64,000 nt of DNA from Symbiodinium natans. Its lineage: Eukaryota > Sar > Dinophyceae > Suessiales > Symbiodiniaceae. A program made the position numbers and the translations under genes. Of this stretch, positions 23,819 to 36,648 are shown one piece after another (position 1 is the first letter of the stretch; each line of letters begins with the position of its first letter). A model generated the notes under the pieces. That model saw only the letters and a program-made list of their open reading frames with translations, did no database searches and was not told the origin of the DNA. The stretch spans positions 362,501 through 426,500 of the forward strand of contig CAJNDS010000879.1 of NCBI GenBank assembly GCA_905221605.1, given 5' to 3'.

Positions 23819-25326
23819 GCAATGACGGCAGGACGGGATACTTTGACGGACCCACAGATTTCCACAGTGTCGGAGTCCGCTTCCTCGGACATGGAACTTG
23901 CCAGGGCAAGACTTGAGCGGCAGATTTCCCGAAGCTTCGATGGTAACGTACTTCTGCTTTGTAAGCAGTGTCGATCAACTGTGGCAGCCCTCAGATTCTG
24001 CACGGGGAGCTCCAGACACTTCAATCCGTCCGGCTATTTGTTTCACATCGGCGAGTTTTCAAGGGCGGCAGGTGTCAAAGCGGTGGGTGAGGCCTGCTCG
24101 GCAGATTCCTGGTTCCAGGGATGCGCATGGCGCATCGCGATCTGCCGTCAATGCCAGACTCAGCTAGGCTGGCGATATGAAAGTGCTGCGACATCGGATT
24201 CTGGAACCTTCTGGGGCTTGATCTGGAACCGCTTGCTGAAGGCTCGCAGGCCAGACAGCTAGTGGCAGTGGCAGTGGTTGTGGCCAAGCTCGTGGGCGAG
24301 AACAGACTTGAAAAGAGATCTCCTGGGACTTAGGAGGAGCAGCATGCAGAGTGGTTACGGCAAGTTCGCGGACGAGAGATCATCTCTCAAAAGGCTTGGA
24401 CGTCTTGATCTCTACTGCAGCAGGGGAGCCCATGGGAGCCCCTCTAACCCCTCTTGTGGCTCTCCGTCCAGCTCTGGGAAGCGACTTCTTAAGTGTCCCC
24501 TGGAAGATACGTCGGTGTGGTGTGGCTGGTCAACACTTCAAGCGACTCAGAGTGCTTCAAAGCATTCCCAAACATGAATGTTGAGCAAAGTTGAGATTAG
24601 CCCCTGCAGTCCAGATCTCATTCGGATGCAAAAGTGTCATTGCTTCTGCACTGTGGGCTGGATGCAGAAGACACTGCTGTGGTGTGTAGGGCAGGGGTCA
24701 ATGGTTTGTGCCGTGTTTGCACAGGAGTCCAACTTCAAAAGCCTGACCAAAGATGACCTCTGGCAGGCCACTCCTTGTATGGCTTTGACGTCAGCTTATG
24801 AGCGAAGCGCTTCCACCATATACGGGATGCACGGGATGCACTGCGGCAGGCATTCTTTACGAAGCGGATGATGTACAAGCGCCGAGAGGCCAATGGCTCG
24901 CTGTCGGAGGCCCCTGTCGCACGCTGTTCGGGTGTCAAGTGGTTACGGCCAGGGGAGGTAAGGAAGGAAATTGCAGGGCTGCCCCATAGCCTTTAAGACT
25001 TTAAGAGGAGCTGAAGGACGCTGACGACCAGGTGGACTGGGACTTGGTCATGGAGGTGCCGGGTTGTGCATCAAGGCAGGTTGACGGAGTTGCGAGTCGT
25101 CCCGACAGGCCTTTCGCGTCCTGTCGGGGCACGAGGCAGGCTGAGCCGTAAGAAACGGCTGCGTCATGGAAAGGAGGGAGAGCGATGGACTGACGGACTG
25201 AGTGCCAACGGACTAAGAGACCGCCTCGAGGCGCGCTCGGCCTACGAGCAGGGCAACCTGGCTGCTCATGCCCAGCCGAAGTCCGAGGGCTGTGCGGAAG
25301 ACAGCAGCATTGACAAAACGGAATGA
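23819..25326 (+). CDS. Multi-exon gene, unknown charged/helical protein
   Basis: Exons: 23819-23942 (AMTAGRDTLTDPQISTVSES and SSDMELARARLERQISRSFD, GT donor, phase 1); from 24242 (completes a Gly codon, then SQARQLVAVAVVVAKLVGEN); 24334-24393 (EEQHAEWLRQVRGREIISQK, GC donor); 24725-24766 (ESNFKSLTKDDLWQ, GC donor); 24850-24957 (AFFTKRMMYKRREANGSLSE to WLRPGE, GTAAGG donor); 25008-25055 (ELKDADDQVDWDLVME); and a 3' stretch ending TGA at 25324-25326 (LRDRLEARSAYEQGNLAAHA). Phase is consistent at the first junction and through the last four exons. Between the second and third exons only about 20 nt with an in-frame TAG intervene, too short for an ordinary intron. The 3' end has two possible readings, the other one stopping at about 25150. 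No family is recognised. Confidence 0.6.
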
Positions 25327-25993
25327 AGTAGAGGCATAGGCTACAGAGAGGTATCGTCAGGTATTAGATGACCAAACTGTCCTTAGGCGCCAGCTCCTGG
25401 GGCTCCGGGCTCTTCCCCCAGTCTTTTGCAGACTTTTTGAAGCAAATTGCAGAGTGGGGGCGCTGGTGCGTCGGCTTAGCAGGCTTGAGTCTCGCTCGCA
25501 GTATCGCCTGAAGTGTCGCTTGAGTCGAGTGCGTTCGCAAGGTCATGCACGAAGCCAGAGTGCAAGAGGAGGAGCGACGAAGAGCAAAGGACGGGTGCCA
25601 CAAATCTGCATCCATTTCTAGACCTTTCGCTCCTGCGTATGGTAGAGGCTCCTGCGAAAAATCTCTAGATCCCTACACGCCTCGACAGTTGTCTGTGGTG
25701 GAGCTGAGGAGTGTAGGGCACTTCGGCCAAACCGGTGAGATTTGGTGGGTAATTGGTGGGTAATGCCAGGAAGAAGAAGCAGAAGCTGCACCTGCAGATC
25801 AGGAGTGACTTGGGGCTGCTCGAATAGAGCGGCGCTGCCTCCTTCATCTTCTTCATGCCAAGAGAGCTTCTTGCCTTCCGTCCTCCTGGTTTCACATGCG
25901 TGTTGTGTCACCCAGCATTGTGTATGCGAGAACGGGTCGCCGGTTGCGAGAGAGAGAAAGAAACCGCGAATGATGTACCAGAAACTGTTTGGG

Positions 25994-26020
25994 GTGTAAC
26001 CGGTGTAACCGGTGTAACCG
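25994..26020. repeat. Tandem array, GTGTAACCG x3
   Basis: Three exact copies of a 9-mer. Confidence 0.9.
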
Positions 26021-26733
26021 GAAACTGCGGGCCCAGGCCAAGCACGGAAGCCAACAAGGTACCGGAAACTAGGTAACTAGGCCAAAGACGGGCTGTAACG
26101 CGTAAAGCGCACCAGGCCCTCAGCTCAAGGCCCCAGGTGTCCTTCGGGACTTCTGGGAAGATGACTTGCGGCTATGCGGCTATCCTACAAGGTGGGAATA
26201 TGTGGCAATGAGAAGGGCGTACTTCTTCGGGTTGAGGCAGCACCTGCTAGAGTTACCGTACACACATATCCATGGTGTGTTGCTTTGCAGAGGTACTTCT
26301 CGTGTCAGGGAAGATAGCTTTGTTTCCGTTCTTGGTTCCCGCTGTAGCTGCGTGTGGTTTTCCATATGACCGGTTGGTTTTCTACGGGCTCACCCCTGGA
26401 GTTCAGCCACGGGTTTCAGCCTAGTTTCCGATATTTTCCGTTTGGATTTCCGACCACCGTGAGCAACCAGAACCGGGGTTGAGCTTGATGCATTTCATCT
26501 AATTTCAAGAATCTAGAAGTTGATAGTAGAAATTCCTGATTTGCAACAAGCATGGCCGTAACATCGCTCAGGCACTTGCTCGATTTGCTAAACGTGGCTC
26601 GGTTAAGGCTTCATGCACCAGCCGTATCTCGTTTGTTTCGCTCACTAGTAGCCATCACTGTGGGCTGCAAGACATGTATCACCCTCATCACATCTCATCA
26701 CCCTATAAGCAACTCTAGAGCAGAGTTGCGGTG

Positions 26734-26826
26734 CCATGCTTTGCCATGCTCTGCATTGCAGAGAGCAATGCTCTGCAAAGCCCTGCAATGCCCTGCAATG
26801 TTCTGCCAGTATCTGCAATGTTGCTT
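26734..26826. repeat. CTCTGCAATG-type repeats with palindromes
   Basis: Degenerate 9-10 bp units (TGCAATGCCC, TGCAATGTTC, GCCATGCTCT). Adjacent palindromes CTCTGCA/TGCAGAG and AGAGCA/TGCTCT make the first half self-complementary. Confidence 0.75.
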
Positions 26827-27332
26827 GCGGCCGTGCATGGCTCGAGGGGAGGTGGTCCGTGGAAGTCTTGATGCGACCTGCTCCGGCCAACGCCTGACAA
26901 AGACTCGGGGTCTGCTGCTAAGACATGGCGGTTGCGGGCCTCTCCTCTGCATGCCTTCTTCGAACTAATTGAGAATGTAGCTGGTCGAGTGCTGCATTTG
27001 TTCGAGTCCTGCTTTGTACTGCCGAGGCATCAGATGTTTTTCAGAACTGCAGTGGCTCACTTACATGTCTTGTTCTGCATGTGGTGGGTTGTGGGAGAGC
27101 CGAGCTGACTGTGACCACTTGAGATTATCAGAGTACTCAAATGTGAGCTCAGATCATGTTAGTCTCTCAGACGGCCTCTCTCGAACAAAAGCTTTATGGG
27201 CGGTCCTGCGAGACGTAATCGCCTGCTTCAGGCTGTTGTCTGCAGCCTTTTTTCTACCGCTTATGCTCAGGCATGGTCAAGTAGTGACGCTCGCAGATTG
27301 CACCTCTGATGGCATCTTGTTGCCATGGGAAG

Positions 27333-27395
27333 GTGACGGACGACTATGAGTACGATCCAAATGTCCCGGATGAGCCCCTGGATACCGCAGCCAAG
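27333..27395 (+). CDS. Isolated exon, acidic peptide
   Basis: An exon of exactly 21 codons between AG|G and a GC donor reads VTDDYEYDPNVPDEPLDTAA followed by K. Codons are unbroken and the residue pattern is strongly protein-like (D, E, P, Y rich, probably disordered). No partner exon could be tied to it with confidence. Upstream, 27180-27240 holds DGLSRTKALWAVLRDVIACF, which may belong to the same gene. Confidence 0.5.
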
Positions 27396-29404
27396 GCTCC
27401 TAGGCTGCAGCACTCCATATGACAGCTAACGCGGCCCGCCGCCGCTGGCCCTGCACGGCTTCTTGAAGAGGGGGGATTTCTGCAGTCTGTGCTGAGTCTA
27501 CGGCGGCCATGAAAGGTGCATAGGGAGACCATGTGGGTCGAACGAAGGTCGCTGACAGGTCTTTCGGGGGCATAGGAGGTCCATGGCGTCCTAGGTCATT
27601 CCTAGGTCCATAGGGGGTCAACAGGAGAAGGTCCATAGGAGGTCACAATCACACTGATGGCGACCTTTCCTCAAACCACAGAGGTCCTGCAAAACGGTCG
27701 AAAGCGTGGGCACTGGACCCACAAAAGGGGTCGACAATGGCCCCCTCCCTTAACGTCCATTTGGCTCAAACGTCTGAGGCTTTGGGGCCTCGGCGGATGT
27801 TTTCTAGATGGCAGATGCATGTGCGGGAACTTGCCCTGCCGTCCGGTGCTTGAGGCAGTGTCCGCGTGGCTGAAAGATGAGGTTGTCAAAGCCTTGGTCC
27901 AACTGCTTCATGTCAGCTTTGGGGATGAACAGTACACAGCAACTACAGCTCATTGCTGCTTTGGCATCAGGTTGTGCCCAGGAAAAAGGATGGCTGGCAA
28001 ACGGCATTCTGCCTGTGTGCTTGCGACTCGGGTGCCCAGCAATGATCGCTCAGATGCTGAGAGAATGGACAAGTCTGAACATGGTCCGAAAGCAACAAGT
28101 GGTTTGACCTGGCGTGCCAGAATCCTTGGACACCGCACATCTTATAGGTGCACCCGAATGCAATCATTGTCCTTGTTTTGTTTTGGAGATTTGCCGAGGT
28201 TCAAAACTCAAACATAGCCAGCTGGTACCAGGCACAGTTTTTCACTTTCCAGGGTTGGTGTGCTCCTGAGATTTGAGAAAATTTCGCGACTGTGCAGTTT
28301 GCCTCTTCGATGTACGTGGTGGACACCTGCAGCCATGAAGAGGGCTTCGTGCTGCGTTCTGGCCACATGCAGGACATCTGATGTCCCAGCTAGTTCGCAG
28401 TCATAGGTCCAGTAGGCGCTGCATAGCTATCTCTTCCTCTTATTTTTCTCCTGCTCAGATACCTCTGTGCAAATGTTGTGTCTGTAAAGCTTAAAGTTGC
28501 CGAAGCCTTAGACTATATTATAGCTTCCGCTGGCACTCCCAGCCTGCCTGCAAGGACCGCCACGTCCAGCCGCTGCAAGCCATGATGGCTTGTGATACCC
28601 TGAAGGTCGTGTCGTCGACCTGGCATGTTCGGCCTTCAAGCGCTGCAAGACAGACGAAGGGGAGCAAGTAAGGTGCGTGCTTCGCTAAATGTCGCATGCC
28701 TTTCCCTTGTGAAACACAAGCCGATGTGCGCATTTATAGAGACCCTCCGGATGGGTGCTGCGCAGCCCATGTTTGCGCAATAGTGACTGAAGCAGCTGGG
28801 ACTGCGATCGTTAGCACGGCTTCCTGCCAACATTCTTGACGAAAGGAGTCTGCTGCTCGATTGATCTCGATTGGAATGATGCGATGTGGTCTGACCTTAA
28901 GCTTCTGTGCCAAAACCTGTGCTCGTGGTGGCACGTGAGAGGAGATACCCCAACCATATCACTATAAAACGCAATCCAGGGTCTCCACCTCACCTGCCAT
29001 CAGCTCCCGGTACTTGTAGGCAGTATCAAGCTAGATTTTAATTTCCTGGCCGAACCAAAGATCAGTAGTGTCGGGATCGGCTATTCAGACTCCAGAATAG
29101 GACAATGCACATGGCAGATGTGGCAGGTACTGCTTATCGCATCAGGCACCGGAAGCTCTTCCTATGTGGAAACCCATGTGTGCCCTGTTGGCATTTGCAT
29201 GTGAAACACATCGATTGCCTGACCTGGAACACCTCGAAGCAAACTGAGGCGATCATGCTCATTACACCGTTCCGTCATGCGACGCCCAGTCCTGAGATTC
29301 TTGTTTAATCACAGTTCATGTCTGACGTGAGACTGCGAGTCAACCTCGACTGAGTCCAAAGCAGAAAAGCCTGGGTCGGAAACAAACAAGCCCAAAGTCG
29401 AAAA

Positions 29405-29580
29405 ATGAAAAGATCCCCCTATTCTAGAGTTTAGGTTTTCAGTTTTAGGGTTTAGTGTCTTGGTTACAAGTAGGGTTCAGGGCATAGGTAGAAAGGGGTT
29501 GTAGGGTCAATGACTACGTAGGGTTTTAGGGAGTCAGGCTGCTAGGTGCTTTCAGGGTTTCAGGCGTTACAGGGTTCTAA
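29405..29580. repeat. Degenerate TTTAGGG-like sequence
   Basis: TTTAGGTTTTCAGTTTTAGG, GGGTTTAGTG, GTAGGGTTCAGGG and TAGGGTTTTAGGG recur with 10-25 bp spacing, as expected of decayed interstitial telomere-type repeats. Confidence 0.6.
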
Positions 29581-32326
29581 GGTTGAAGGCGCTTGATTCT
29601 GCTTTTGTCCCGTTTTTTGGCTCATGCTGTCTTGCTATGCTGTCTTGCTTTATGACTCGTGCTGTCCTGTTTTCTGATTCGGTCTCATTTTCTGACTTGT
29701 CTAATTTCTCATTTTCCATCTCACCGGTCACCCGATCTGCTCCAGGCTTTGTGTATGTGCTGCAAATTGACAGTACTTCGCGCATCTTGCTTGTCAGTCT
29801 TCACGGCGCGCCATCGTAGCATGCCGCCGTGTTTCTCTCGCGCAAGCTTAGGCCCGTTATGTCTGTACATTAGGTCCACAATCGCGTGACAGACAGAGTA
29901 TACGGCAGGCTTGCTTTGATCGAAGACCATTTTGGCACAGGTTGCCTGCAACTCAGCGGTGCGCGTTGCTGGCAGTCTCGCTGGCGTGCTGGCAATTTCT
30001 CTGGCGCTGTGGCGCTAGGCACTGTGACCTTGTTTGCCACATTCCAGTATGCTCACATTATCTCACATTGGTCACGAAACCACGATACCGACAGTCACAC
30101 GAGCATGGAGGACTCACACACAGGCCAGGCTTGTCAAGTCCCCTCCGTCATGCGTTCTGTTTGGATTTTTTGGTACCCAGTATGAATGTTGCTGATTGCC
30201 GATTCTTTGACAGTTGCCTGGATGTGGTGACTTGAGCCTCTGCACTCTTGATCGCGGATCCGGAGTTGTGTCACTTCCTATTGGTCTTTGGGGAAGACAG
30301 GTTGCGCGCAGCAGATATGGTGGAAGGATCCTGAAATCCTCAGTTCAAGTTTGCAGTTGTTTGTTGCTCGAAGCTGGCCCAACCATGCCTCAAGGCAACA
30401 CCCTTTGGCTGCATCACGTCGGGCAGCAATTCATGTGTGTCTGTTCAGAAAGACGATCTACGATGCAGCCTGAGACAAACTGCAGCCATGGATTAGGTGA
30501 GACTCGCGTTGACAAATAAAACTGGCTACTCGCTATCGGGCAGCTCTGTGCGATTGGCATGGCCGCATGCTCCGTGCGGACAATGTCTGACTTCTGCAGC
30601 GTCTTCACGTTTCGTGCATGAGCTGCTAGCAATTGGCTCTTGCCTTGTGGGAAATCGTTGCACTTATCATGTCCTACATGGCCTGCCAGGCCCTGATGGC
30701 CCTTAGCTTTGCGACGTGATACTTTTGAGTCATCCATCCCGATCCTGCCTTGCATGGTTGCTGTCGCCATGGCCGACGCCATCCCAGACGAGGATGTGGC
30801 CCAGGCGAGCACGGAAGTCTTCAATGTAGGCGTTCTAGGGGGGGGGGACGACATGGCAAGCAAATATGAAAAAAGCGAACCACAAGCCCTTGGCTCACAA
30901 TGTGAACAGCCGGGGCTAATTGTTTCCAGTTTCAAGCTTGCACATCTGCACATGGAACACGATCCACATCTTCTGCAAGCTAAGCTTGGTGTTGTGTGAG
31001 GTGGTCTGAAAGTTTGCCATGTCGACCGTAAGTGTCAGAAGTTCATTCGTTGCCAAATCTTTCCCGCTGCCGAGTCGCACAATGTCCCACACCTCCATCG
31101 CGGCAGGATGTTGTTCCATCCAAAACAATGAGAAGACTGTTTCGTCCCGAGCGCTTCAAGTGGCTTGTTGCATGCTTTGACCCTTGCCCCTACGATGTAA
31201 GGCAAGCCTGCTGTCCTGGCCTTCGAAAGAAAAGCTGCGAGCCCAGAACGTCGTTGTGTGCCTTTTCATGCTCTCGTTGGGCATATTGGCCATTGCAAGT
31301 TTAAGGCTGTGAATGCTGTAGTCTTTAGCTGCCAAAGGCTGCAAGAGTTCTCACGATCGTTCGCGCTCCTTCTTTCTATCTCCTGTGGAATAAATGAGAG
31401 TACCGCAAGAGAGGCCAGTACTTTGACCAATGGCTCAGCTCCAGATGGTCCATCTCGCAGAGCGCCATGCGCCCGGCAGTTGATTGACTTCAGAGCTTTA
31501 CACCTGTTTTGAATTTTGAGTTTCAGACCACTTTGTGTTGTCGATGTATAAATATCTAGCGATACATATTCATCTGTTTGCGCTTCTTGCTTTTGTTGAG
31601 GTCTGCTTGCTGACGGTGTTCGTTCTTAGCTGCACGGAGCCCAGCAAGTTAACGCACAAAGGACTCTTTAAGAGAATCGTTCTAGACTTCAAGTAGAAGG
31701 AAATAGCTCGCCCAGGTTCCGGCCAATTTGTGCTGGGCGAAGTGGTTTACACAGATAGTACGGGCCATACCCCTTCGGCGTGTGCCTTCGTGTGCCAAGC
31801 AAGTGCTGGTATCGAAGACGCCACTTGAGGCATCAATTTCTTCTCCTACCAGGTTGTCACCAATGCAGCATCACTGCTGTCATCTCTTACAGTATCCTTC
31901 ACTATCGAAGGCACGCAAGTGGAATGACGCTTAACCTCAGTTGCGACTTTCTGGACATGGGTCAGGTTGCCATGCCTATGAGAAAATCTTCTCCGGGAAA
32001 GCGCTGTGGCGATTCACAGGTGTGTCTTTCTTGTTCACCTGTGCCGGGACCTCACTCTTATCCGAGTGCTTATGCCGTCTTATGTTGCATGAGAACTGCA
32101 CAGGCCAGCGCCTTGGTAGCAGTCTCCCGCTGGGCCGGCACCTCCAATGTTCAGATAGTCACGGTGCTTGCCTCAGGGCCAGAATCGTTGGCCCGTTTGC
32201 GCACAGTAGCCCACAGTCAATGATTCTACGAGGTAGGGTACTTGTACCTTCCCTTTTCCGTCATCATGAGCTACTACGTTTTCAGCCGCCGCTCGGTCCA
32301 CAAGTGCAGCACAAAGACAAGTGCCA

Positions 32327-32381
32327 AGTGCAGCACAAGTGCAGCACAAGTGCAGCACAAGTGCAGCACAAATGCAACACA
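32327..32381. repeat. Tandem array, AGTGCAGCACA x5
   Basis: Four exact 11-mers and one variant (AATGCAACACA), with related units just upstream from 32301. Confidence 0.92.
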
Positions 32382-33135
32382 AGTGCCCAAGACCGCAGCA
32401 TCACGGCAACGCAGCGTCTACTCATCCGTTGTGCTCCGAGTGAGAAATGTGAGGAAACTATGGCAAGCTGGAGTGGTCATGACCTTACGGACTCCACAAA
32501 TCCCATGACCGTGCGGGTTGGAATGGGTTGGAGCACTCGGAGCACTCGAGGCTGACCCTGGGTATGATGACAATGGCTGTCCTCACCTACGTAATGCTCA
32601 GAGAAGAGTCCGCCCCCGTAGCCCAGTTGTAAGCTGATCCTGCGGCATCCTGCCTGGGTGAGTGTGTCACTGGGAGGTACCGGGACATGGAGGAGGGAGA
32701 GGGAGATGGCCACCCGCTTGCCAGGATGGATGACGGAATGGGGTGATCTTTGTGCGCGTAAATCCTCTGCAATCCTTGTGGCGTTGGCGGGTGAGAGGCT
32801 AAAGAAGTCCTTTACTCCAGCCGGTTTCTGTCTGCTAGCCTTGATCTCAGGTTCAAGCAAGTAAGCAAGGACATACATCTAAATGAATTCCTCTTGCGGT
32901 GCCTGCCGCCAAGGTCGGTGCCGTCATCCTGAGCGCCACAGGCTGGGGTGCAGTCGGTGCAAGTGGTATTGGTGCATGTCGCCGACCTCGTTTCCGCAAG
33001 CGGAAATGGGCCGTGCACAGGGTCGATCTTTGCCGAGCGGATATACAAGCACAAGTCGCCTGGGGCTTTACTTGTTATACTTGTTATCTATGACACACGT
33101 GAACGACATACCGTTTAACAGTTTGACATACCCAG

Positions 33136-33178
33136 GCGCGGCTTGACCTGGTGGCAGGGCCGCTTCTACATCATGAAG
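33136..33178 (+). CDS. Candidate exon with GTAAGC donor
   Basis: A 43-nt segment between AG|G and a good GT donor (GTAAGC). One frame reads RGLTWWQGRFYIMK and another ARLDLVAGPLLHHE, so the frame is not determined. Upstream 32899-33070 is open in a Gly/Ala-rich frame (AAKVGAVILSATGWGAVGAS) that may be coding. Confidence 0.35.
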
Positions 33179-35038
33179 GTAAGCCGTGTGACACCAGGTG
33201 TTGTCCACCGAAGGTTCACCGGTGTGTTCACCAGTCACGGGAAATCCTGTGTGCCATGCTGTCGGTGGCTGCAGGTGCACATCGATGTCACTGCGCTGTT
33301 CTTTTCTCTCATCCTATGGGGCATGGGCCATGTTCTTATAGGCGCGAAGTCTGGATGCCTGGCTGTCCCAAAGCTCGGGCTGCATGACTTGGACGGGAGG
33401 ACGCGAGGATGCGTTTTCGGATTGGTTCGCAAAGTGGGCAAGTACTCCGGAGTGGTTTGGCCGCTGGACAGGGTGCATGCACTGGTATGAAGATATGTGT
33501 GCTATTGTGTGCTGTTGTTGGTGAGTGTGTGATACATCTACGTGCATATTGCGCGGAAAGGACCATATGGCATGGGCTGATGATCGTTGTGGAGGTCGTC
33601 CAAGGCCGTGCCATGGGTGGGCTCTTGCTTTCTCTTTTTTTCTCTTGCTTTCTCTTCTGTGCGCCTTGATGTGTACAAGTTCTGTACGAGTTGTGTACAC
33701 TCTCTACGCTTAGTGCAACCTGCCCAGACTGAGATTGCCTTGTGTTCCCGCCTCAAAGTCAGGTTGGTCCGCAGGACTGATCACCAAGGAGTGCGGGACT
33801 CGCAGCGCGTCTAGTGTCCACAGATGCAGATCATGCTCATCTGATGCTCATGTTCCCGATGTCCTAGCACCATGAGCTGTGATGTCATCCAGTCTGCTCA
33901 CTGCTAGGTGATCTTCTGAGTTGCCTTGCTCAGGCACTCTACATCCTTCAAAGCCATCGTGCAGACCCTTTGCTATATCTTCACCATGCTGGTGGAGGTC
34001 GTCCTGCTGTCGTGTTCTATTAACGGGTCACGTGTGCTGATAGCAGCTGAGGACCCCATCCTTGGAAACAGGCCTCGCGAGGGCTGAGCCAATTAGGATC
34101 TGTTGAAGGTGGGACTAGGCACCTGCTGGTCCCTCTTTTTGCCTGGAGTTCTGTGGTCAGCGTTTGCACTGTTTGGACTGTTTGCACACTTTGCACTGTT
34201 TGCATGGTTTGCGCTGCCTCACGTGTCCTCAACATGAAGCGCAGCTTCGCAGGTGGGGCTTCCAGTCACGGGAGCTGCCATCCATCATGCAGGGTGCTCA
34301 GGCTATCTCTGGTTTCTCTGGTCGTCCAGCAAGTGAAGTACACACAACATCCATCTGAAGCACCCGCGGCTGAGGTTGGCAGTAATCCTCGTTCTGTCAG
34401 CTATCGTGTTCCAAACTGGCAGACACTACGTGAAGGCCTTTCTGAGTCTTACGCATGTGGCGGTTGATGCTGTTGTTTTGTTCCAGCTCGATTTTGTTTT
34501 CGCGCCGCCTTCAGGGTTTCGACAGCGTGTTGCCAGGTACGTGAGAGAGCGGCGTGCATGGCGGCTCGGAATAGACGAAGCATTGGTAGCTTGTCCAGCG
34601 GGTAAAGTTGCATAAGTTGCATACCCGACTGGCCACTGAGGACATGGGCCAATCAAGCAACGGCAGTAGTGATCTCTCCCTGCCGGAGGCCAGCTTGGGC
34701 CTGCGCTAGATGCGCTAAGCATAGGTATCCAGAACCAGTCATGGTGCCATACGGCAATGAGGGTCACTTCATCAGAGCCCAGCATCCCTCAGGCTCCAAG
34801 CACTCAAGCCCCCCTACTATGAATGTCGCTTATGCAGTTAACATGCACAGCCCCAGTAGTGTGCCTCGATCTATGGATCTTGACGGCGGGGCAAGGACTC
34901 TAGAAGCAAAGAGGCACTGCATGGGGCACTGAGGCTTGAAAGGGTGATCTGATGAACCTTTGTGATCCCAAGAGAGATTACCCCTTTTCCCCTACGCTGG
35001 GTTGTTTCACTCGGCCCAATGTATTCGTTCTGTGCGAG
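33179..35038. other. No supported gene
   Basis: Short frames only, plus a degenerate GTTTGCACT array at 34161-34213. Confidence 0.45.
34161..34213. repeat. Degenerate array of TTTGCACTG-like units
   Basis: About six 8-11 bp units (GTTTGCACT, GTTTGGACT, GTTTGCACA, TTTGCACT, GTTTGCATG, GTTTGC). Confidence 0.7.
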
Positions 35039-35124
35039 GTGCCGCAGTCCAGCGCCAGTGAGCTGTCGCTCCAGGATGCGGAGTTCTGGAGAGACTCAGC
35101 CCAGACACGCTCTGGCCTTGTCAG
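35039..35124 (+). CDS. Candidate exon
   Basis: Runs from AG|GTG to a GA-type donor and reads VPQSSASELSLQDAEFWRDS then AQTRSGLV. The coding pattern is good for its length, but no family is recognised. Confidence 0.4.
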
Positions 35125-35220
35125 GAGATCACTCCAGAGCCACGGCACGCCAAACCGCAGATAACGGTTCTGCTGACTTCGTGGTTTGGCTCTCGGGATC
35201 CGGATTAGCTGTGACATGCT

Positions 35221-35499
35221 GTGACCAATGCTGGCGTTTGGCAGGAAGGCCGCGTGCCGGAAGTACTTCTTGATCGTACTGTACATTGCTTCCGCCTTAT
35301 CTTCTCGAGAACGACGCTGGTTCTTGCATGGGTGCAATCGCTTACTGTTCTCGTGCAGTTGTCGGATGCCATCCGGAACCTCACGCTGGCAAAGGCTTCC
35401 ATGCTCGGTGACTTATCGTCTCCTGCCCACCTGACCTCACCCTTCATGACCCTGACCCAAAACCATAGCCTAACAGAACTCAACCTTCTCGTGGCATGA
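35221..35499 (+). CDS. Candidate exon(s), leucine-rich
   Basis: A 92-codon frame. The segments LSDAIRNLTLAKASMLGDLS and NHSLTELNLL resemble the L..L.L pattern of ribonuclease-inhibitor-type leucine-rich repeats, but only one repeat is half convincing. An acceptor-like GTGCAG precedes LSDAIRNL. Weak call. Confidence 0.25.
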   Translation: MTNAGVWQEGRVPEVLLDRTVHCFRLIFSRTTLVLAWVQSLTVLVQLSDAIRNLTLAKASMLGDLSSPAHLTSPFMTLTQNHSLTELNLLVA

Positions 35500-36626
35500 G
35501 ATCGTGGCTTGCTTTGTGCGAAGGCTCTCAGCTCGACGAGCATCAATCCAAACTCCATGACTTTGGTGGTTTACCTGACCGGAGTGGTTCACGACTGAGC
35601 GCATTGAGATATGCATTGGGCGTGCAGACGAGACTTTGCAGATCATTGGTGTCTCTCGTTGGCAGCCCTCGGCCTGCTCAGGTGATTGCGTCTGGGTTGA
35701 CCTTGTGCGCCTTGAGTAGCGCTGCACGGCAAAAAAAGCCACCTCGATTCCGTCTTTGGAGCAGGTATGTAGAGGGATGCAGTGGCCTGAAGCCAGGGCC
35801 TCGACATGCGGAGATAGACCAGTTGTGCGACTGTGGAAGGCCGCAAACTGCGCACACTGCGCACACGGCGCAACTGAAGGACAGCGTGGAATCCGTGGAA
35901 GATCCTCAAGTGCATGCCTCCGGGCTTTCTTTATGCAGGGGGGCCAAGCCAGCACAGCAACGCAAGCTTTCAGATTCGATGTCTGCTTGTGGTTCTACAT
36001 ATTGCACAGGCGTTGACATCCACTCTCATGAACATGGCCTTCTCACAAGGCTTTTCAGTGATGTTCACTGAGAGGGAGAGGCTGTTTGATACTTCAGACG
36101 TATGGGGGTTAGTTCACGCTTCTTCTGAGCCTTGCCTCTTGTGGAAGGAATGAATGCCGCTTTGGCATTGATCATCGGCAAGTTTTACACACCTGTGGCA
36201 GCCATCGGTGCGGGATGGGCCGAGGTCTCAGCTCTATCAAGGCGATTTCGGCTTCCTTTCGTCAGCACTTTGTCCTAAGATATTGAAGAGATACTACATG
36301 TGGTTGGAGCCAAAGCCTCAGAGTGATTTCACGCCAACGCGTTCCACAAGCATGCGCTAGCAAACGAGTGTGGCAGCAAGGTATGTGGCGATCGGAATCC
36401 TAACGCTGGCGAGCATGATTTTTGGGTACCTGCAGGCCTTCGCAGACTTCTGTCGTAAGAGGGGAGTGTGTTGAGTTGCCGAGACATGAAGCAGAATCGA
36501 TGTTGCGGCGCTTGTGCAGCAGACCGCGGACATGTCGATGTGAGATCCTGCCGACATCTGCAAGCTGTCCCGTGCAAGGCTTTCAGCCCTGGATCAAGTC
36601 CAGACTGGGCCCAGAAGACCAACTCG

Positions 36627-36648
36627 CTCCGGGCGCGGGGGCCCGGAG
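36627..36648. other. GC-rich hairpin
   Basis: CTCCGGGC and GCCCGGAG form an 8-bp perfect stem around GCGGGG. Confidence 0.8.

Larger units (their letters stand above)
25327..27332. other. No supported gene
   Basis: It contains the GTGTAACCG array (25994-26020) and the hairpin-rich TGC/CATGC block (26734-26826). Open frames lack motifs. Confidence 0.45.
27396..33135. other. Mostly no supported gene
   Basis: Candidate coding pieces are weak: 27850-27930 (VLEAVSAWLKDEVVKALVQL) and 30775-30815 (MADAIPDEDVAQASTEVFN before GTAGGC). On the minus strand, 30916-31128 reads MEVWDIVRLGSGKDLATNEL. Other contents are telomere-like degenerate sequence (29405-29580) and an 11-bp array (32327-32381). Confidence 0.35.
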
